Shown: positions 6,592 to 14,156 of the stretch, in pieces
Position numbering within the stretch: position 1 is the stretch's first letter
How the letters are laid out: each line of letters opens with the position of its first letter
From: a virus
Length of the DNA: 23,667 nucleotides
Virus record (IMG/VR): IMGVR_UViG_3300044613_002613
Coordinates: 1-23,667 of that record
Strand: one strand, 5' to 3'
The notes under the pieces: generated by a model
Told to the model about the DNA's origin: nothing
Databases searched by the model: none
The model's input: the letters and a program-made list of their open reading frames with translations, nothing else
Position numbers and translations under genes: made by a program

Positions 6592-6851
6592 CGCCGCTCC
6601 AGCCGCGCCGTGCGCTCCTCGAGGCCGCGTACCCGCTCCCCGAGAATCCTGATCTGGGCGTTCCCCTCCGTGGCCGCGTCCCTGATCTGCCCGAGCTCCT
6701 TCGCCATGACCTCGAGGCTGCGGGACTGGTGCTCGTCCCGCTCGGTGCGTTGCCCCGCGTAGATCAGGGCGCCGACAAGGGCAATGAGGGCAACCCCGAA
6801 CTGCGCCACCTTGAGCCACCGCTCCATGCTCATGCCCTGTTCCTCGGTCAT
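6588..6851 (-). CDS. Membrane-anchored coiled-coil protein (87 aa), holin-region candidate
   Basis: One membrane helix at about 13-33 (LKVAQFGVALIALVGALIY) is followed by a coiled coil (about 38-87) with heptad-like Leu/Ile/Val spacing, ending RVRGLEERTARLERR. ATG at 6851 is preferred: GGAG lies 8 nt before it, whereas a TTG two codons earlier (6857) has only 2 nt of spacing. It is the first of three or four small membrane genes in a row after the tail fibre, a usual place for lysis genes. Family not recognised. Confidence 0.75.
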   Translation of the reverse strand: MTEEQGMSMERWLKVAQFGVALIALVGALIYAGQRTERDEHQSRSLEVMAKELGQIRDAATEGNAQIRILGERVRGLEERTARLERR

Positions 6852-6853
6852 GG

Positions 6854-8494
6854 TCAATACTCCGAGATGATCACCACCAGCCCGGTGCCGCCTGCGCCGC
6901 CGGCGCCCGTAGCCACCGTTGCAGCTCCAGAGCCGCCGCCGCCGCTGCCATAGATGCCAGCGCCGCCAGCAAGGCTCGTCCCCGCGAGCGACGGGCTGCC
7001 GCCGCCGCCCGAGCCGTAGATCCCGACCGCGGTCCCGGCCCCTGCCGTGGCGCCGCTGCCGCCCGTGCCGATGGACATTCGCGTGCCACCATTGCCTCCG
7101 TTGGCGGTGGTGCCGCCGCTTGACATCCCGGCGCCGCCGCCACCGCCCGGGGCGCCGATCGTCGCAGCGCCCGCCACGCCTGCGTTTCCGCTGTTGTTGC
7201 CTGCGCCGCCCGCGCCGCCTGCGTACAGCGCATCGCCGAGCGTCCCGGCCGCGCCGCCGGCCCCGCCGGAGTTCGTGCCCTGCGCGCCGCCGGCCCCGCC
7301 CGCCGCCCGAGCGTAGGTCGTTCCCGTGGCCGTCAGCGTCGATGCCGTGCCCGCCACGCCGGGGTTGCCGTCGTTGTTGGCGACCACCCCCGCGCCGCCT
7401 GCGCCCCCGGCGCCGACCGTCACGGTCAGGGTCGACGGCAGGCTTGCCGCTTGGTAGGTGATCTCAGTGATGCCGCCGCCTGCGCCGCCCCCGCCGCCGC
7501 CTCGGTTTCCGGTGGCGTGGGCATGGCCGCTTCCGCCCCCGCCGCCGCCGCCGATCAGGATGGCGCGGACGGTCTTGCAGTTGGCAGGCTTCGTCCACGT
7601 GGCCGTTCCGGCCGAGGTGTAGACCTGGACGTCCGTGAGCGGCACGTGCTGCCACGTGGTGCCGTCGTAGACCCACCCCTCACCCGACACCGGGGCCGAC
7701 GTGCTGATGGCGTACGTGGCGAATCGGCTGATCGTCGGGTTGGGGTAGGTGCTCCCCGTCAGGTCGCCGCCCGCCGCGCCCGTGGGGGCACGGGAGTTCG
7801 ACAGCCGGCTGTCGGTCGACTCGCAGGCCTTGCCGGCCGTTGCCACGCCGCTGGCGGCGAAGTCGACCGCGAAGCTGCGGTTGGCGCTCAGGTCGCCGCC
7901 ACCCGTCAGGCCCGTGCTCGCCGTGACCGTGCGCGAGGTCGGCACCTTGCCCGCGAGGTCGCTGACAAGGCTCGTCACTTGGCTCTGCGCGATGGTGATG
8001 GGGTCGCTGCCCGCCGAGCCGTGGCTTGCCGCGTGAGCCGTGGGCGTCCGTGCGTCCGACAGGCGCGCATCGTTGCCGACGCAGGCGGTCGTGCCCGACG
8101 TGCCAAAGGCGACCGACAGCGTCCGGTCCACGGACAGGTTGCCGCCGCCCGACAGGCCCGTGCCGGCGATCACTTGCCGGGTCGTGGGCACCTTGCCTGC
8201 GAGGTCCGTCACGAGGTTCGTGATCTGGCTCTGCGCGAGGGTCACCGGGTCGCTGCCGGCCGCCGCGTGCGTTGCGGCGTGGCTCGTCGGGGTGCGCGAG
8301 TTCGACAGGCGGCTGTCGGTCGCGGTCGGCACCTGCGTGGCCGTGCCGGCCCCGTTGGGCGCAAAGTCGACGGCCACCGTGCCGCTCGAGGTGATGATGC
8401 CGCCCGTCAGGCCCGCGCCGGCGGTGATGCTGTCCACCCCGCCGACGTTGACCGAGACCGAGTTCGGCTGGACATTGATCTCAACGTCTGCCAT
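6854..8494 (-). CDS. Phage tail fibre with three fibre repeats and glycine-rich C-terminal domain (546 aa)
   Basis: Residues 25-238 hold three related fibre repeats, each with [GS]TGL[ST]GGG, ARLS[DN]xR-type and AGSDPxTxAQSQ, then LAGKVPT. A linker with GGDLTGSTYPNPTI and a GWVYDGTTWQHVP strand follows. From about 286 the protein becomes a glycine-rich domain that starts YTSAGTATWTKPANCK and VRAILIGGGGGG and runs to the end, with many GGAGG blocks. Fibre repeats point to a trimeric shaft. Glycine-rich C-terminal domains of this kind occur in phage host-recognition proteins, so this end probably contacts the receptor. ATG at 8494 overlaps the upstream stop (ATGA). Confidence 0.9.
   Translation of the reverse strand: MADVEINVQPNSVSVNVGGVDSITAGAGLTGGIITSSGTVAVDFAPNGAGTATQVPTATDSRLSNSRTPTSHAATHAAAGSDPVTLAQSQITNLVTDLAGKVPTTRQVIAGTGLSGGGNLSVDRTLSVAFGTSGTTACVGNDARLSDARTPTAHAASHGSAGSDPITIAQSQVTSLVSDLAGKVPTSRTVTASTGLTGGGDLSANRSFAVDFAASGVATAGKACESTDSRLSNSRAPTGAAGGDLTGSTYPNPTISRFATYAISTSAPVSGEGWVYDGTTWQHVPLTDVQVYTSAGTATWTKPANCKTVRAILIGGGGGGGSGHAHATGNRGGGGGGAGGGITEITYQAASLPSTLTVTVGAGGAGGAGVVANNDGNPGVAGTASTLTATGTTYARAAGGAGGAQGTNSGGAGGAAGTLGDALYAGGAGGAGNNSGNAGVAGAATIGAPGGGGGAGMSSGGTTANGGNGGTRMSIGTGGSGATAGAGTAVGIYGSGGGGSPSLAGTSLAGGAGIYGSGGGGSGAATVATGAGGAGGTGLVVIISEY
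7781..8422 (-). repeat. Three imperfect ~83-residue repeats in the tail fibre gene
   Basis: Residues about 25-108, 109-191 and 192-238 (the last one partial) share the order GL-GG, R[TS]-, ARLS or SRLS, RTPT-HAA-H, AGSDP-T-AQSQ, LAGKVPT. The copies differ at many positions, so they are old duplications kept as structural units of the shaft and not a recent tandem array. Confidence 0.75.
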
Positions 8495-8850
8495 CAGGTT
8501 GACCCCGAGAAGGTGTTCACCACGCCCGAGCCCAGGCTGATCAGCCGAATCTTGACGGTCGGGCTGAAGACGATGTCAATGTCGTAGCGGAACTGCCCGA
8601 GCGGGAAGTTCGCCGTGGTCGCATAGGGCACTAGGATCGTCCCGATGGTCTGGGCGACGTTCAGGGTGATCATCGGGCTGACGCCCGTGGAGCTCGCCGT
8701 CAGGAAGGCGGCGGTCTCGGCCTGCGACAGAATCCACCGCCACTCCGTGGCCGTGTTCAGCGCGGGGTAGCCCGAGGGCCACTGCGCGACCTCGACGGTC
8801 GCGCGGAAGTCCGCGCCCTGCGCGATGATGGGGTTCCAGTCGCTTGCCAT
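8494..8850 (-). CDS. Phage structural protein (118 aa), likely baseplate or fibre-associated
   Basis: This is a small beta-rich protein starting SDWNPIIAQGADFRATVEV, with the pattern of phage proteins that begin with an [IV]xQGADF strand and are found just before fibre genes. The rest alternates strands with a Trp/Thr-rich middle (NTATEWRWILSQAETAAF) and ends IRLISLGSGVVNTFSGST. ATG at 8850 follows the upstream stop at 8852 directly and its own stop overlaps the fibre start. A role in attaching the fibre is inferred from position. Confidence 0.85.
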   Translation of the reverse strand: MASDWNPIIAQGADFRATVEVAQWPSGYPALNTATEWRWILSQAETAAFLTASSTGVSPMITLNVAQTIGTILVPYATTANFPLGQFRYDIDIVFSPTVKIRLISLGSGVVNTFSGST

Positions 8851-8851
8851 G

Positions 8852-10624
8852 TCAGACCTCGATGCATTCTACGAGGACGGCGTTCGGCATCGAGAACCAG
8901 AACCTCGGTCCCGTTGCCGTGCATCCTTCGTTCACGTGGGCGGTGGGGAACTGCTCGCACATCATCACGATGGTGTTGGTGCTGATCGGCAGCGCCGCCA
9001 CCGTCGCGTTGGGGTAGTTGGCCTGGTTGACGCCTGGCGCGATCAGGCCGCCGGCGAGGTTGTTGCCGTTCTCGGCCATGTTGTAGGCCAAGCCCGTCCG
9101 GGCATAGGAGCCCGTCGACACCGACAGCGTGGCGCCGCCAGCCGGGTTGGGTTCGACCTCCGTGAAGCTGTATGCCCAGCGCCAGTTGCCGAGGCCGTCC
9201 GACGCGGTGATCCGGGCCGGGAAGACCCGCGTCATCGGCGGGGGCACGTCCACGACCGTCAGGCCCACGCAGTTGCGGTAGGCGTGGGCCAGCCCCTTGC
9301 CCGTCACCAGGCGCGAGGGCTCGTTCTCGCCCACGCCCTGCAGGCCGAACCGCCAGTCGTCCTCGCGCGCGACGGTGACCGTGAACGGCGACACGACCCC
9401 ATCCACCTCGCTCAGGCGGTAGGACACGCAGCCGAGCTGCCCGATGGTGTCCGAGGCGCTGATGAACCACGGGATGAAGCCCGCCCAGCACGTGCGCCCG
9501 AAGGGCACGTGCTCGTACCGCTTCGCGTAGTCCGTCCTAGCCTGCCCGACGAGCGTGGTGGGGTTCCAGCCGGGGCAGGTCGTCAGCGTCCCGCCCGCCG
9601 CGTCGTTGACCACGACCGCCGACTCCGTGAGCATCCCGTTGCCGATGCGGGTGGGCTGCCGGGTCCAGGACGGGATCGCCACCTCGTTGAACGACTGGTC
9701 GTAGGGGAAGTGAACCCGGTCGGCGGGGACGTTGGCGTCCGTGACGTTGTCGTAGACCGTCTTGCCCTCGACCGACCGCTGCGGCAGGATCGTCATGGCC
9801 TCGCGCGGCGCGCGGTTGCCGATTCCCGCCTGGTTCCAGATGTTGACGAGCGGATCAGTGCCGCCTGCCGCCCCGTTGACGGGCTGCCCGCCACCCGAGA
9901 AGGCGCGCGCATAGATGCCCATCGTCTTGTCGTAGCCGGCCTGCAGACCAGCCCGGTCGACGAACACGAATCCACCCAGCCCATCAGGAACGACGACCTG
10001 CGTGTTCGCCGCGCCCACGGCGTCCACCACCATGCCGAGGCTCGCGTTGGGGCTGCCGATCAGGTCCGACAGCCGGCGAATGTGCTCGGGGCTGCGCGTC
10101 ACGAACCCGGTCGGAGCGGTCAGGCTCATGCCGCCCGCCACGGTCGCCACCTCAGCCAGGACGTCCGTGTAGGTCGTGATGTCGACCGCCGCGCCCGTGC
10201 CGTTGACCTGCCATCTGCCGTCCGACGACCAAAGCGGCGCGAGCACCTGATCCATCAGGGCCGCGCTCGAGAACTGCCACCACCACCGCTCGTCCACGAG
10301 CTCGACGAGCACGAGCCCCCCCGGCTGCCGCCAGAGGAACGGCTGCGGCGGGCGGGCGTACAAATTGCGGATGGCAAGGCTGCCGCCGCTCCCGTCGTTG
10401 AGGTCAAGCCTGACCGTCGCGGCCGCGTACAGGGCCGAGACCTGCGTCGAGGCGATCAGGAACGACCCCCGCGTCCACCGCGTCATGCCGCAAGGCACGT
10501 CCACGCCGAAGAGGTCGTTCTCGTCGATCCCCAGCCGCCTCGCGTGCTCGCGCTCCTGCGGCCCGGGCGGCAGGCAGGGGATGACCGTCGCGCCGGCCGT
10601 GATGTAGGCCTGCACGAGCGTCAT
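8852..10624 (-). CDS. Large tail/baseplate structural protein (590 aa), family unknown
   Basis: ATG at 10624 overlaps the upstream stop (ATGA); an extension to 10768 only reads back into the previous gene. The product starts MTLVQAYITAGATVIPCLPP and is mostly beta-rich, with a Trp-rich segment (LVELVDERWWWQFSSAALMD, about 105-125) resembling the hub-type strand-turn seen in large tail proteins. The C-terminal ~150 residues read like a carbohydrate- or fibre-docking beta domain (WRWAYSFTEVEPNP onward). No enzyme motif is visible. Position between the tape-measure region and the fibre suggests a distal-tail or hub protein; this is inference. Confidence 0.87.
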   Translation of the reverse strand: MTLVQAYITAGATVIPCLPPGPQEREHARRLGIDENDLFGVDVPCGMTRWTRGSFLIASTQVSALYAAATVRLDLNDGSGGSLAIRNLYARPPQPFLWRQPGGLVLVELVDERWWWQFSSAALMDQVLAPLWSSDGRWQVNGTGAAVDITTYTDVLAEVATVAGGMSLTAPTGFVTRSPEHIRRLSDLIGSPNASLGMVVDAVGAANTQVVVPDGLGGFVFVDRAGLQAGYDKTMGIYARAFSGGGQPVNGAAGGTDPLVNIWNQAGIGNRAPREAMTILPQRSVEGKTVYDNVTDANVPADRVHFPYDQSFNEVAIPSWTRQPTRIGNGMLTESAVVVNDAAGGTLTTCPGWNPTTLVGQARTDYAKRYEHVPFGRTCWAGFIPWFISASDTIGQLGCVSYRLSEVDGVVSPFTVTVAREDDWRFGLQGVGENEPSRLVTGKGLAHAYRNCVGLTVVDVPPPMTRVFPARITASDGLGNWRWAYSFTEVEPNPAGGATLSVSTGSYARTGLAYNMAENGNNLAGGLIAPGVNQANYPNATVAALPISTNTIVMMCEQFPTAHVNEGCTATGPRFWFSMPNAVLVECIEV

Positions 10625-12471
10625 GCGTAGTTCTGGGCCGTGCCCAGCGCGTATGCCTGCGCCGCCGACCCAAGCGCAAGGACGCTCGATGCCTGCTGCT
10701 GGTTGTCGAGGTTGTAGCCCAGGGTGAGCGGGGCGGCCACGCTCGGGTCCGCTCCGGGCACCCACCACTGCCGGCGGCTGCTGACCGTCGAAAAGCCGTT
10801 CGAGGTCGCGCCGCCGCCGTCAAAGGCCATCAGCTTGCGCGTGTAGATGCCCGTGAACGACCGCTGCCCCGCCGAGTCGATCTCGCCGTGGTTGATCCGC
10901 CACTCGTCCTTTACGACCACGAATCCCGCCGGGATGGGGCGGAAGACGCGGTTGGGCGGGAGGTTCGTGCGCCGCACGGTCGTGACCTCGGTCAGCATCA
11001 CCGTGGGCTTCTTCGCCTGGAAGACGAAGTCGGCCCCCTGCGTGTACATCGTCGGCAGGCGGTGCATCCCCGTGTCGGTGTCGACGTCCGTGACCGTGAA
11101 CGCCTTCTCCACGGTCGTGGTCTCGCCGCTTGAGTTGAACGACGCGATTTGCTCGTTGTCGAACGGCCCCTGCACGATCAGGCTGTTCGCGGAGGCGAGG
11201 TCGGTGTCGGGGACGAGAAGCACCGTGGCCGGCGTGCCGAGCGGGCAGGTGGACTCGATCACGGCCACCATCGCCGCGACCTGCACGTTCTGGATCGTGT
11301 TGGGCTTGGCCGACAGGCGGTTGCCGTTCCAGTGCGGGATGCCGTAGACGCCGTTGCCCGAGCCGCCGTAGGCGCCCACGGCGAAGCTGCACGTCCGGGT
11401 GACCGTGAAGGCGATCCCGACCAGGCGCGCCAGCGGCACGGCAGCGTAGGCCGCGGTCGGCCCCTCCACGGCGGTCGCGGGGCACCTGGCGTCGATCTCG
11501 AGCCGGATCGCCGCCCGCTTCATCATGTCCTTCTCCTGCACGCTCAGGCGGTCGAGGATCGCCTTGTCGAAGGGGATGCGGGTCGTGGCGAGCTCGACCG
11601 CCGCCCAGATCAGGGCACGCACGTCGCCCTGCACCTCGCCCGTCAGGTCGCAGGAGAACCGCAGCGTGGCGTAGGCGATGTTGTTGCGGCTGCGCTCGTA
11701 AGTGAAGTCGCAGTTGCCCTCGTACGCGCCGTTGGGGAGGTTCGTCCGGGCCTGCTCGTCGGTCACCTCGTAGGTGAGCTGGTTGCCGCTCTCGTTGATG
11801 GCGAAGGTCTGCCCGGTGCGCCGCCAAATGCTCGTGCCGTCAGTCGTGGGCATCACGCAGCGGCGGAACAGGTCGGGCCACGCGGAGATCCCGGTTACGT
11901 TGTCGATGATGCCGTTCGTGGCCGGCGTGGTGCCGATCCCCGTGGCGCTCATGTTGACCGTCAGCGTCCCGCGCACCGTCCGGGTGACGAGGCCGCCCGC
12001 GTCGAGGCTGAACGACTGCGTCCAGCGGTGCGACACGATGGGGTAGGTCGGATCCGGGGTCTCGCTGTCAATCGCGCTCGTCCGCACCACTGCGGCGGTC
12101 AGGGTGAAGGACACGAGCGCGGCGCGCCTGCCGGCCACCTCGGTGACGGTCAGCTGCAGCAGCGGGCCGCGGCGGGCGTCGGAAAAGGTCTGGGCGATCA
12201 GGGTCTCGGTGCCGCCCGACACGATGCGGAGGTCGACGGCGTCCACCCGGCCCGTGCCGTCGCGCATCTTGGCGGCCAGCTCGGTGTAGGTGCCCGTGCC
12301 GTCCGCGACCAGAGCCGTGCCCGTCACGGTCACGGCATAGTAGTTCAGGGTGAAGCCGTCCTCGGCGTACTCGGGCCGCTGGTCGTACTGCGAGACGTTG
12401 ACGAAGCCGAGATCCCAGTTGCGGCTGTCGTAGGAAAAGGACAGGTAGGCGTTTCCGGTCGGGGTGCTCAC
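10621..12471 (-). CDS. Large tail structural protein (616 aa), family unknown
   Basis: GTG at 12471 overlaps the upstream stop (GTGA) and the stop overlaps the next start. The N-terminal part begins with LSFSYDSRNWDLGFVNVSQY and has a repeated beta pattern. A middle region (about 170-330) includes NGIIDNVTGISAWPDLFRRC and a Cys-containing segment. The C-terminal ~100 residues contain WRINHGEIDSAGQRSFTG and a Gln-rich stretch near the end. No membrane helix or catalytic motif is visible. Together with the next gene it probably forms the distal tail or baseplate. Confidence 0.87.
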   Translation of the reverse strand: MSTPTGNAYLSFSYDSRNWDLGFVNVSQYDQRPEYAEDGFTLNYYAVTVTGTALVADGTGTYTELAAKMRDGTGRVDAVDLRIVSGGTETLIAQTFSDARRGPLLQLTVTEVAGRRAALVSFTLTAAVVRTSAIDSETPDPTYPIVSHRWTQSFSLDAGGLVTRTVRGTLTVNMSATGIGTTPATNGIIDNVTGISAWPDLFRRCVMPTTDGTSIWRRTGQTFAINESGNQLTYEVTDEQARTNLPNGAYEGNCDFTYERSRNNIAYATLRFSCDLTGEVQGDVRALIWAAVELATTRIPFDKAILDRLSVQEKDMMKRAAIRLEIDARCPATAVEGPTAAYAAVPLARLVGIAFTVTRTCSFAVGAYGGSGNGVYGIPHWNGNRLSAKPNTIQNVQVAAMVAVIESTCPLGTPATVLLVPDTDLASANSLIVQGPFDNEQIASFNSSGETTTVEKAFTVTDVDTDTGMHRLPTMYTQGADFVFQAKKPTVMLTEVTTVRRTNLPPNRVFRPIPAGFVVVKDEWRINHGEIDSAGQRSFTGIYTRKLMAFDGGGATSNGFSTVSSRRQWWVPGADPSVAAPLTLGYNLDNQQQASSVLALGSAAQAYALGTAQNYA

Positions 12472-12689
12472 GGCAGGGCTCCCATGAGGCGCAGGTCAGC
12501 GACGAAGGGCGCGTTCGTTTCCACGGTCACGGGGGCCAGGTTCGTGGTGATGCGCCGCATCGCGCTTGCCGCCGCCGCGCCGTGCGACTGCATTGACCGC
12601 TGCGCCTCGGCCCGCCGTTCCGACATGATCATCATGCCGAGCGCGATGTCCTCCGCAGAGGCGTTCTGCGTGTGGGAGTCGGGCCTCAT
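12468..12689 (-). CDS. Small tail-region protein (73 aa) sharing a C-terminal tag with the tape-measure-like protein
   Basis: The product has a helical N-terminal part (ASAEDIALGMMIMSERRAEA) and ends with TNAPFVADLRLMGALP. The last motif is almost the same as the end of the protein encoded just upstream (NAPFIADLRLMGANV). ATG at 12689 overlaps the upstream stop (ATGA) and the stop overlaps the next start (GTGA). Function unknown; the shared tag suggests that both proteins bind the same tail partner. Confidence 0.72.
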   Translation of the reverse strand: MRPDSHTQNASAEDIALGMMIMSERRAEAQRSMQSHGAAAASAMRRITTNLAPVTVETNAPFVADLRLMGALP

Positions 12690-12733
12690 ACGTTGGCTCC
12701 CATCAGCCGCAGATCGGCGATGAAAGGCGCGTT
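12477..12733 (-). repeat. Two 39-bp related copies encoding NAPF[VI]ADLRLMGA
   Basis: Bases 12477-12515 and 12695-12733 are identical at 33 of 39 positions and lie in the same orientation. Five of the six differences are synonymous third-position changes; the sixth gives Val/Ile. Each copy is at the 3' end of a different gene. Confidence 0.8.
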
Positions 12734-13456
12734 GCCCTGGTAGATCGGCGACGTGTTGTTGGCGAGCTTCTTGAGCGAGTTGATCACGTCGTTGATCCAG
12801 ATCTCGCCGACCATGCCGTACATCTGGAATCCGGGCACGAACTTGAGGATCTGCATGAAAATCTTGATCGCCCCGGCAATCATCCGGGCGATCAGCAGCA
12901 ACGTGGGCATGACCTTCTTCTCGATGCCCTCAAGCACCTTTGCCACGCCCTCGAGGATCGGGGCTACCACGATGGCGCCGATGCGTCCGAGGAAGTCGGA
13001 CACGCGGAACATCACGCGGTCAATGCGGCCCTGCGCGAGCTCGCGTCGCGCCAGCGCGCCGCCCGACACCGCGCTTGCGCGCATCTTCTCCTGCATCATC
13101 AGGATCTCGTTCATCGCGTCGGCGAGCATGATCTGCGGGCTGTACTCGCGCAGCGACTCGGTCAGGTTCTTCGCCGCCGTGTTCAGGAAGTCGAAGGTCT
13201 TCTTGAGGGCGATCCCCGCCACGCCCACCGCGATCAGCGGCGCGGCAGCAATCGCGCCCGCCGTGCCCATCGCCGCGAGCTTCGTCAGCCCCTGCGCCGC
13301 CAGCGCCCCGCCCGCGCCCTGCCCCCCGATCATCCCGATCCCCGCCTGCGTGAGCGCCCCGCCCACGCGCTGCAGCATCCGCGAGCCCGTCCCGCCGCCG
13401 GCCCCGCCGTCCCCCGTGGCGTTCACGTCGATGACGATGCGTCCCAGGTCTTCCAT
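12686..13456 (-). CDS. Short tape-measure-like tail protein (256 aa)
   Basis: It has a Gly/Ala-rich N-terminal region (about 20-90) with hydrophobic helices, then amphipathic helices with charged repeats (LADAMNEILMMQEKMRAS, RRELAQGRIDRVMFRVSDF) and further hydrophobic helices around 170-220. This composition and its place after a G/GT-like pair and before large tail proteins suggest a tape-measure role, but it is far shorter than usual tape measures. The start is taken as ATG at 13456, which overlaps the upstream stop (TGATG); an ATG five codons earlier lacks a ribosome site. It ends with the tag NAPFIADLRLMGANV. Alternatively it could be a membrane-active ejection protein. Confidence 0.75.
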   Translation of the reverse strand: MEDLGRIVIDVNATGDGGAGGGTGSRMLQRVGGALTQAGIGMIGGQGAGGALAAQGLTKLAAMGTAGAIAAAPLIAVGVAGIALKKTFDFLNTAAKNLTESLREYSPQIMLADAMNEILMMQEKMRASAVSGGALARRELAQGRIDRVMFRVSDFLGRIGAIVVAPILEGVAKVLEGIEKKVMPTLLLIARMIAGAIKIFMQILKFVPGFQMYGMVGEIWINDVINSLKKLANNTSPIYQGNAPFIADLRLMGANV

Positions 13457-13920
13457 CACTGCACGCTCCATTCGATCTGGAACGCGCAGACGAAGGTCTC
13501 CGTCCCGCGCATCCAGCCCACGAGGTCATCCACCTGCTCCACCTGCCCGCCCGACCGCCACGTGAACGGGATCGTCAGGCGCCCGCCGAGCGTGTTCTGG
13601 ATCATGTGCGTCCGCAGGCCGTCGATGAACTGCTCGATGCCACGCTCGCCTGCGATCCGCAGGGTCGCCTTGTGGACGGGGTCGTACAGGTTCCGCCACC
13701 AGATGACGAGCTGCACCTGCGACTCAAGCAGGCCCACGCCGCTGATGGGGTGCCGCGCCGTGTCGCCGCCCGGGATCACCTGGATCGCGTACTGCGCGGT
13801 GACGTCCTGCCCGGGCGCCTCGCGGAGGTAGACGGCGATGCCGTAGCCGGCGTCGTCCATCCACTCCTTCAGGTCCGCGACGAGCGCGTTCCACACGTCG
13901 GCATTCGCCTGCACGGCCAT
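13456..13920 (-). CDS. Tail terminator/completion-like protein (154 aa)
   Basis: The layout is alpha-beta: an N-terminal helix (WNALVADLKEWMDDAGYGI), a strand-rich middle with VQLVIWWRNLYDP, a helix (ATLRIAGERGIEQFIDGL) and final strands ending FVCAFQIEWSVQ. This is the general plan of phage tail terminator or neck completion proteins. Length fits (about 130-160). ATG at 13920 overlaps the upstream stop by one base (TGATG). Call is by fold pattern and position, not a clear sequence match. Confidence 0.7.
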   Translation of the reverse strand: MAVQANADVWNALVADLKEWMDDAGYGIAVYLREAPGQDVTAQYAIQVIPGGDTARHPISGVGLLESQVQLVIWWRNLYDPVHKATLRIAGERGIEQFIDGLRTHMIQNTLGGRLTIPFTWRSGGQVEQVDDLVGWMRGTETFVCAFQIEWSVQ

Positions 13921-14156
13921 CAGCGGCCCCTCCCGTGCATCTGGTGCTGCAGGCCCATGCGGACGCTCCAGGCGAGCTCGTCGCTGCCCGTGGCCTGTCG
14001 CACGACGCCCTCGGCCGCCTCGGGCGACCCGAACGCCACGGCGATGCCCTGCGCGAAGGACAGCGCCCTGCGGGCCTCGACCATCGGGATGTTCGCCATG
14101 AGGCCCATCGCTGTCTCCTGGTCAAAGTCGCTCGGGGGGCGGCCGTAGGTCGCCAT
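13920..14156 (-). CDS. T-like ORF (78 aa if independently started)
   Basis: The second frame of the G/GT-like pair. If translated alone, ATG at 14156 would be the start, with a GGGGGG run 9-14 nt upstream. The product starts MATYGRPPSDFDQETAMGL, is helical and Ala-rich, and ends QHQMHGRGR. The frame is open further upstream, through the slippery site, so it may be made only as the C-terminal part of the frameshift fusion, as lambda T is. Its stop overlaps the next start (TGATG). Confidence 0.6.
   Translation of the reverse strand: MATYGRPPSDFDQETAMGLMANIPMVEARRALSFAQGIAVAFGSPEAAEGVVRQATGSDELAWSVRMGLQHQMHGRGR

Noticed and set aside
7781-8422. CRISPR or tandem DNA array in the tail fibre
   Set aside because: Units are long (about 83 codons), diverged and coding; no spacers.
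7451-8587. 378-codon open frame on the + strand antisense to the tail fibre
   Set aside because: High-GC shadow of the fibre repeats; Arg/Gly/Ala-only composition, no ribosome site, no domain.
8825-10630. 601-codon open frame on the + strand antisense to the 590-residue tail protein
   Set aside because: Composition (Arg, Val, Gly, His, Asp, Pro) is typical of antisense frames in GC-rich DNA; no motif or start signal.
10625-10768. Upstream extension of the 590-residue protein
   Set aside because: It only reads back through the previous gene out of frame; ATGA at 10624 matches the operon's coupling style.
11149-12723. 524-codon open frame on the + strand antisense to the 616-residue protein
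   Set aside because: Same shadow composition; it spans the junctions of real coupled genes on the other strand.
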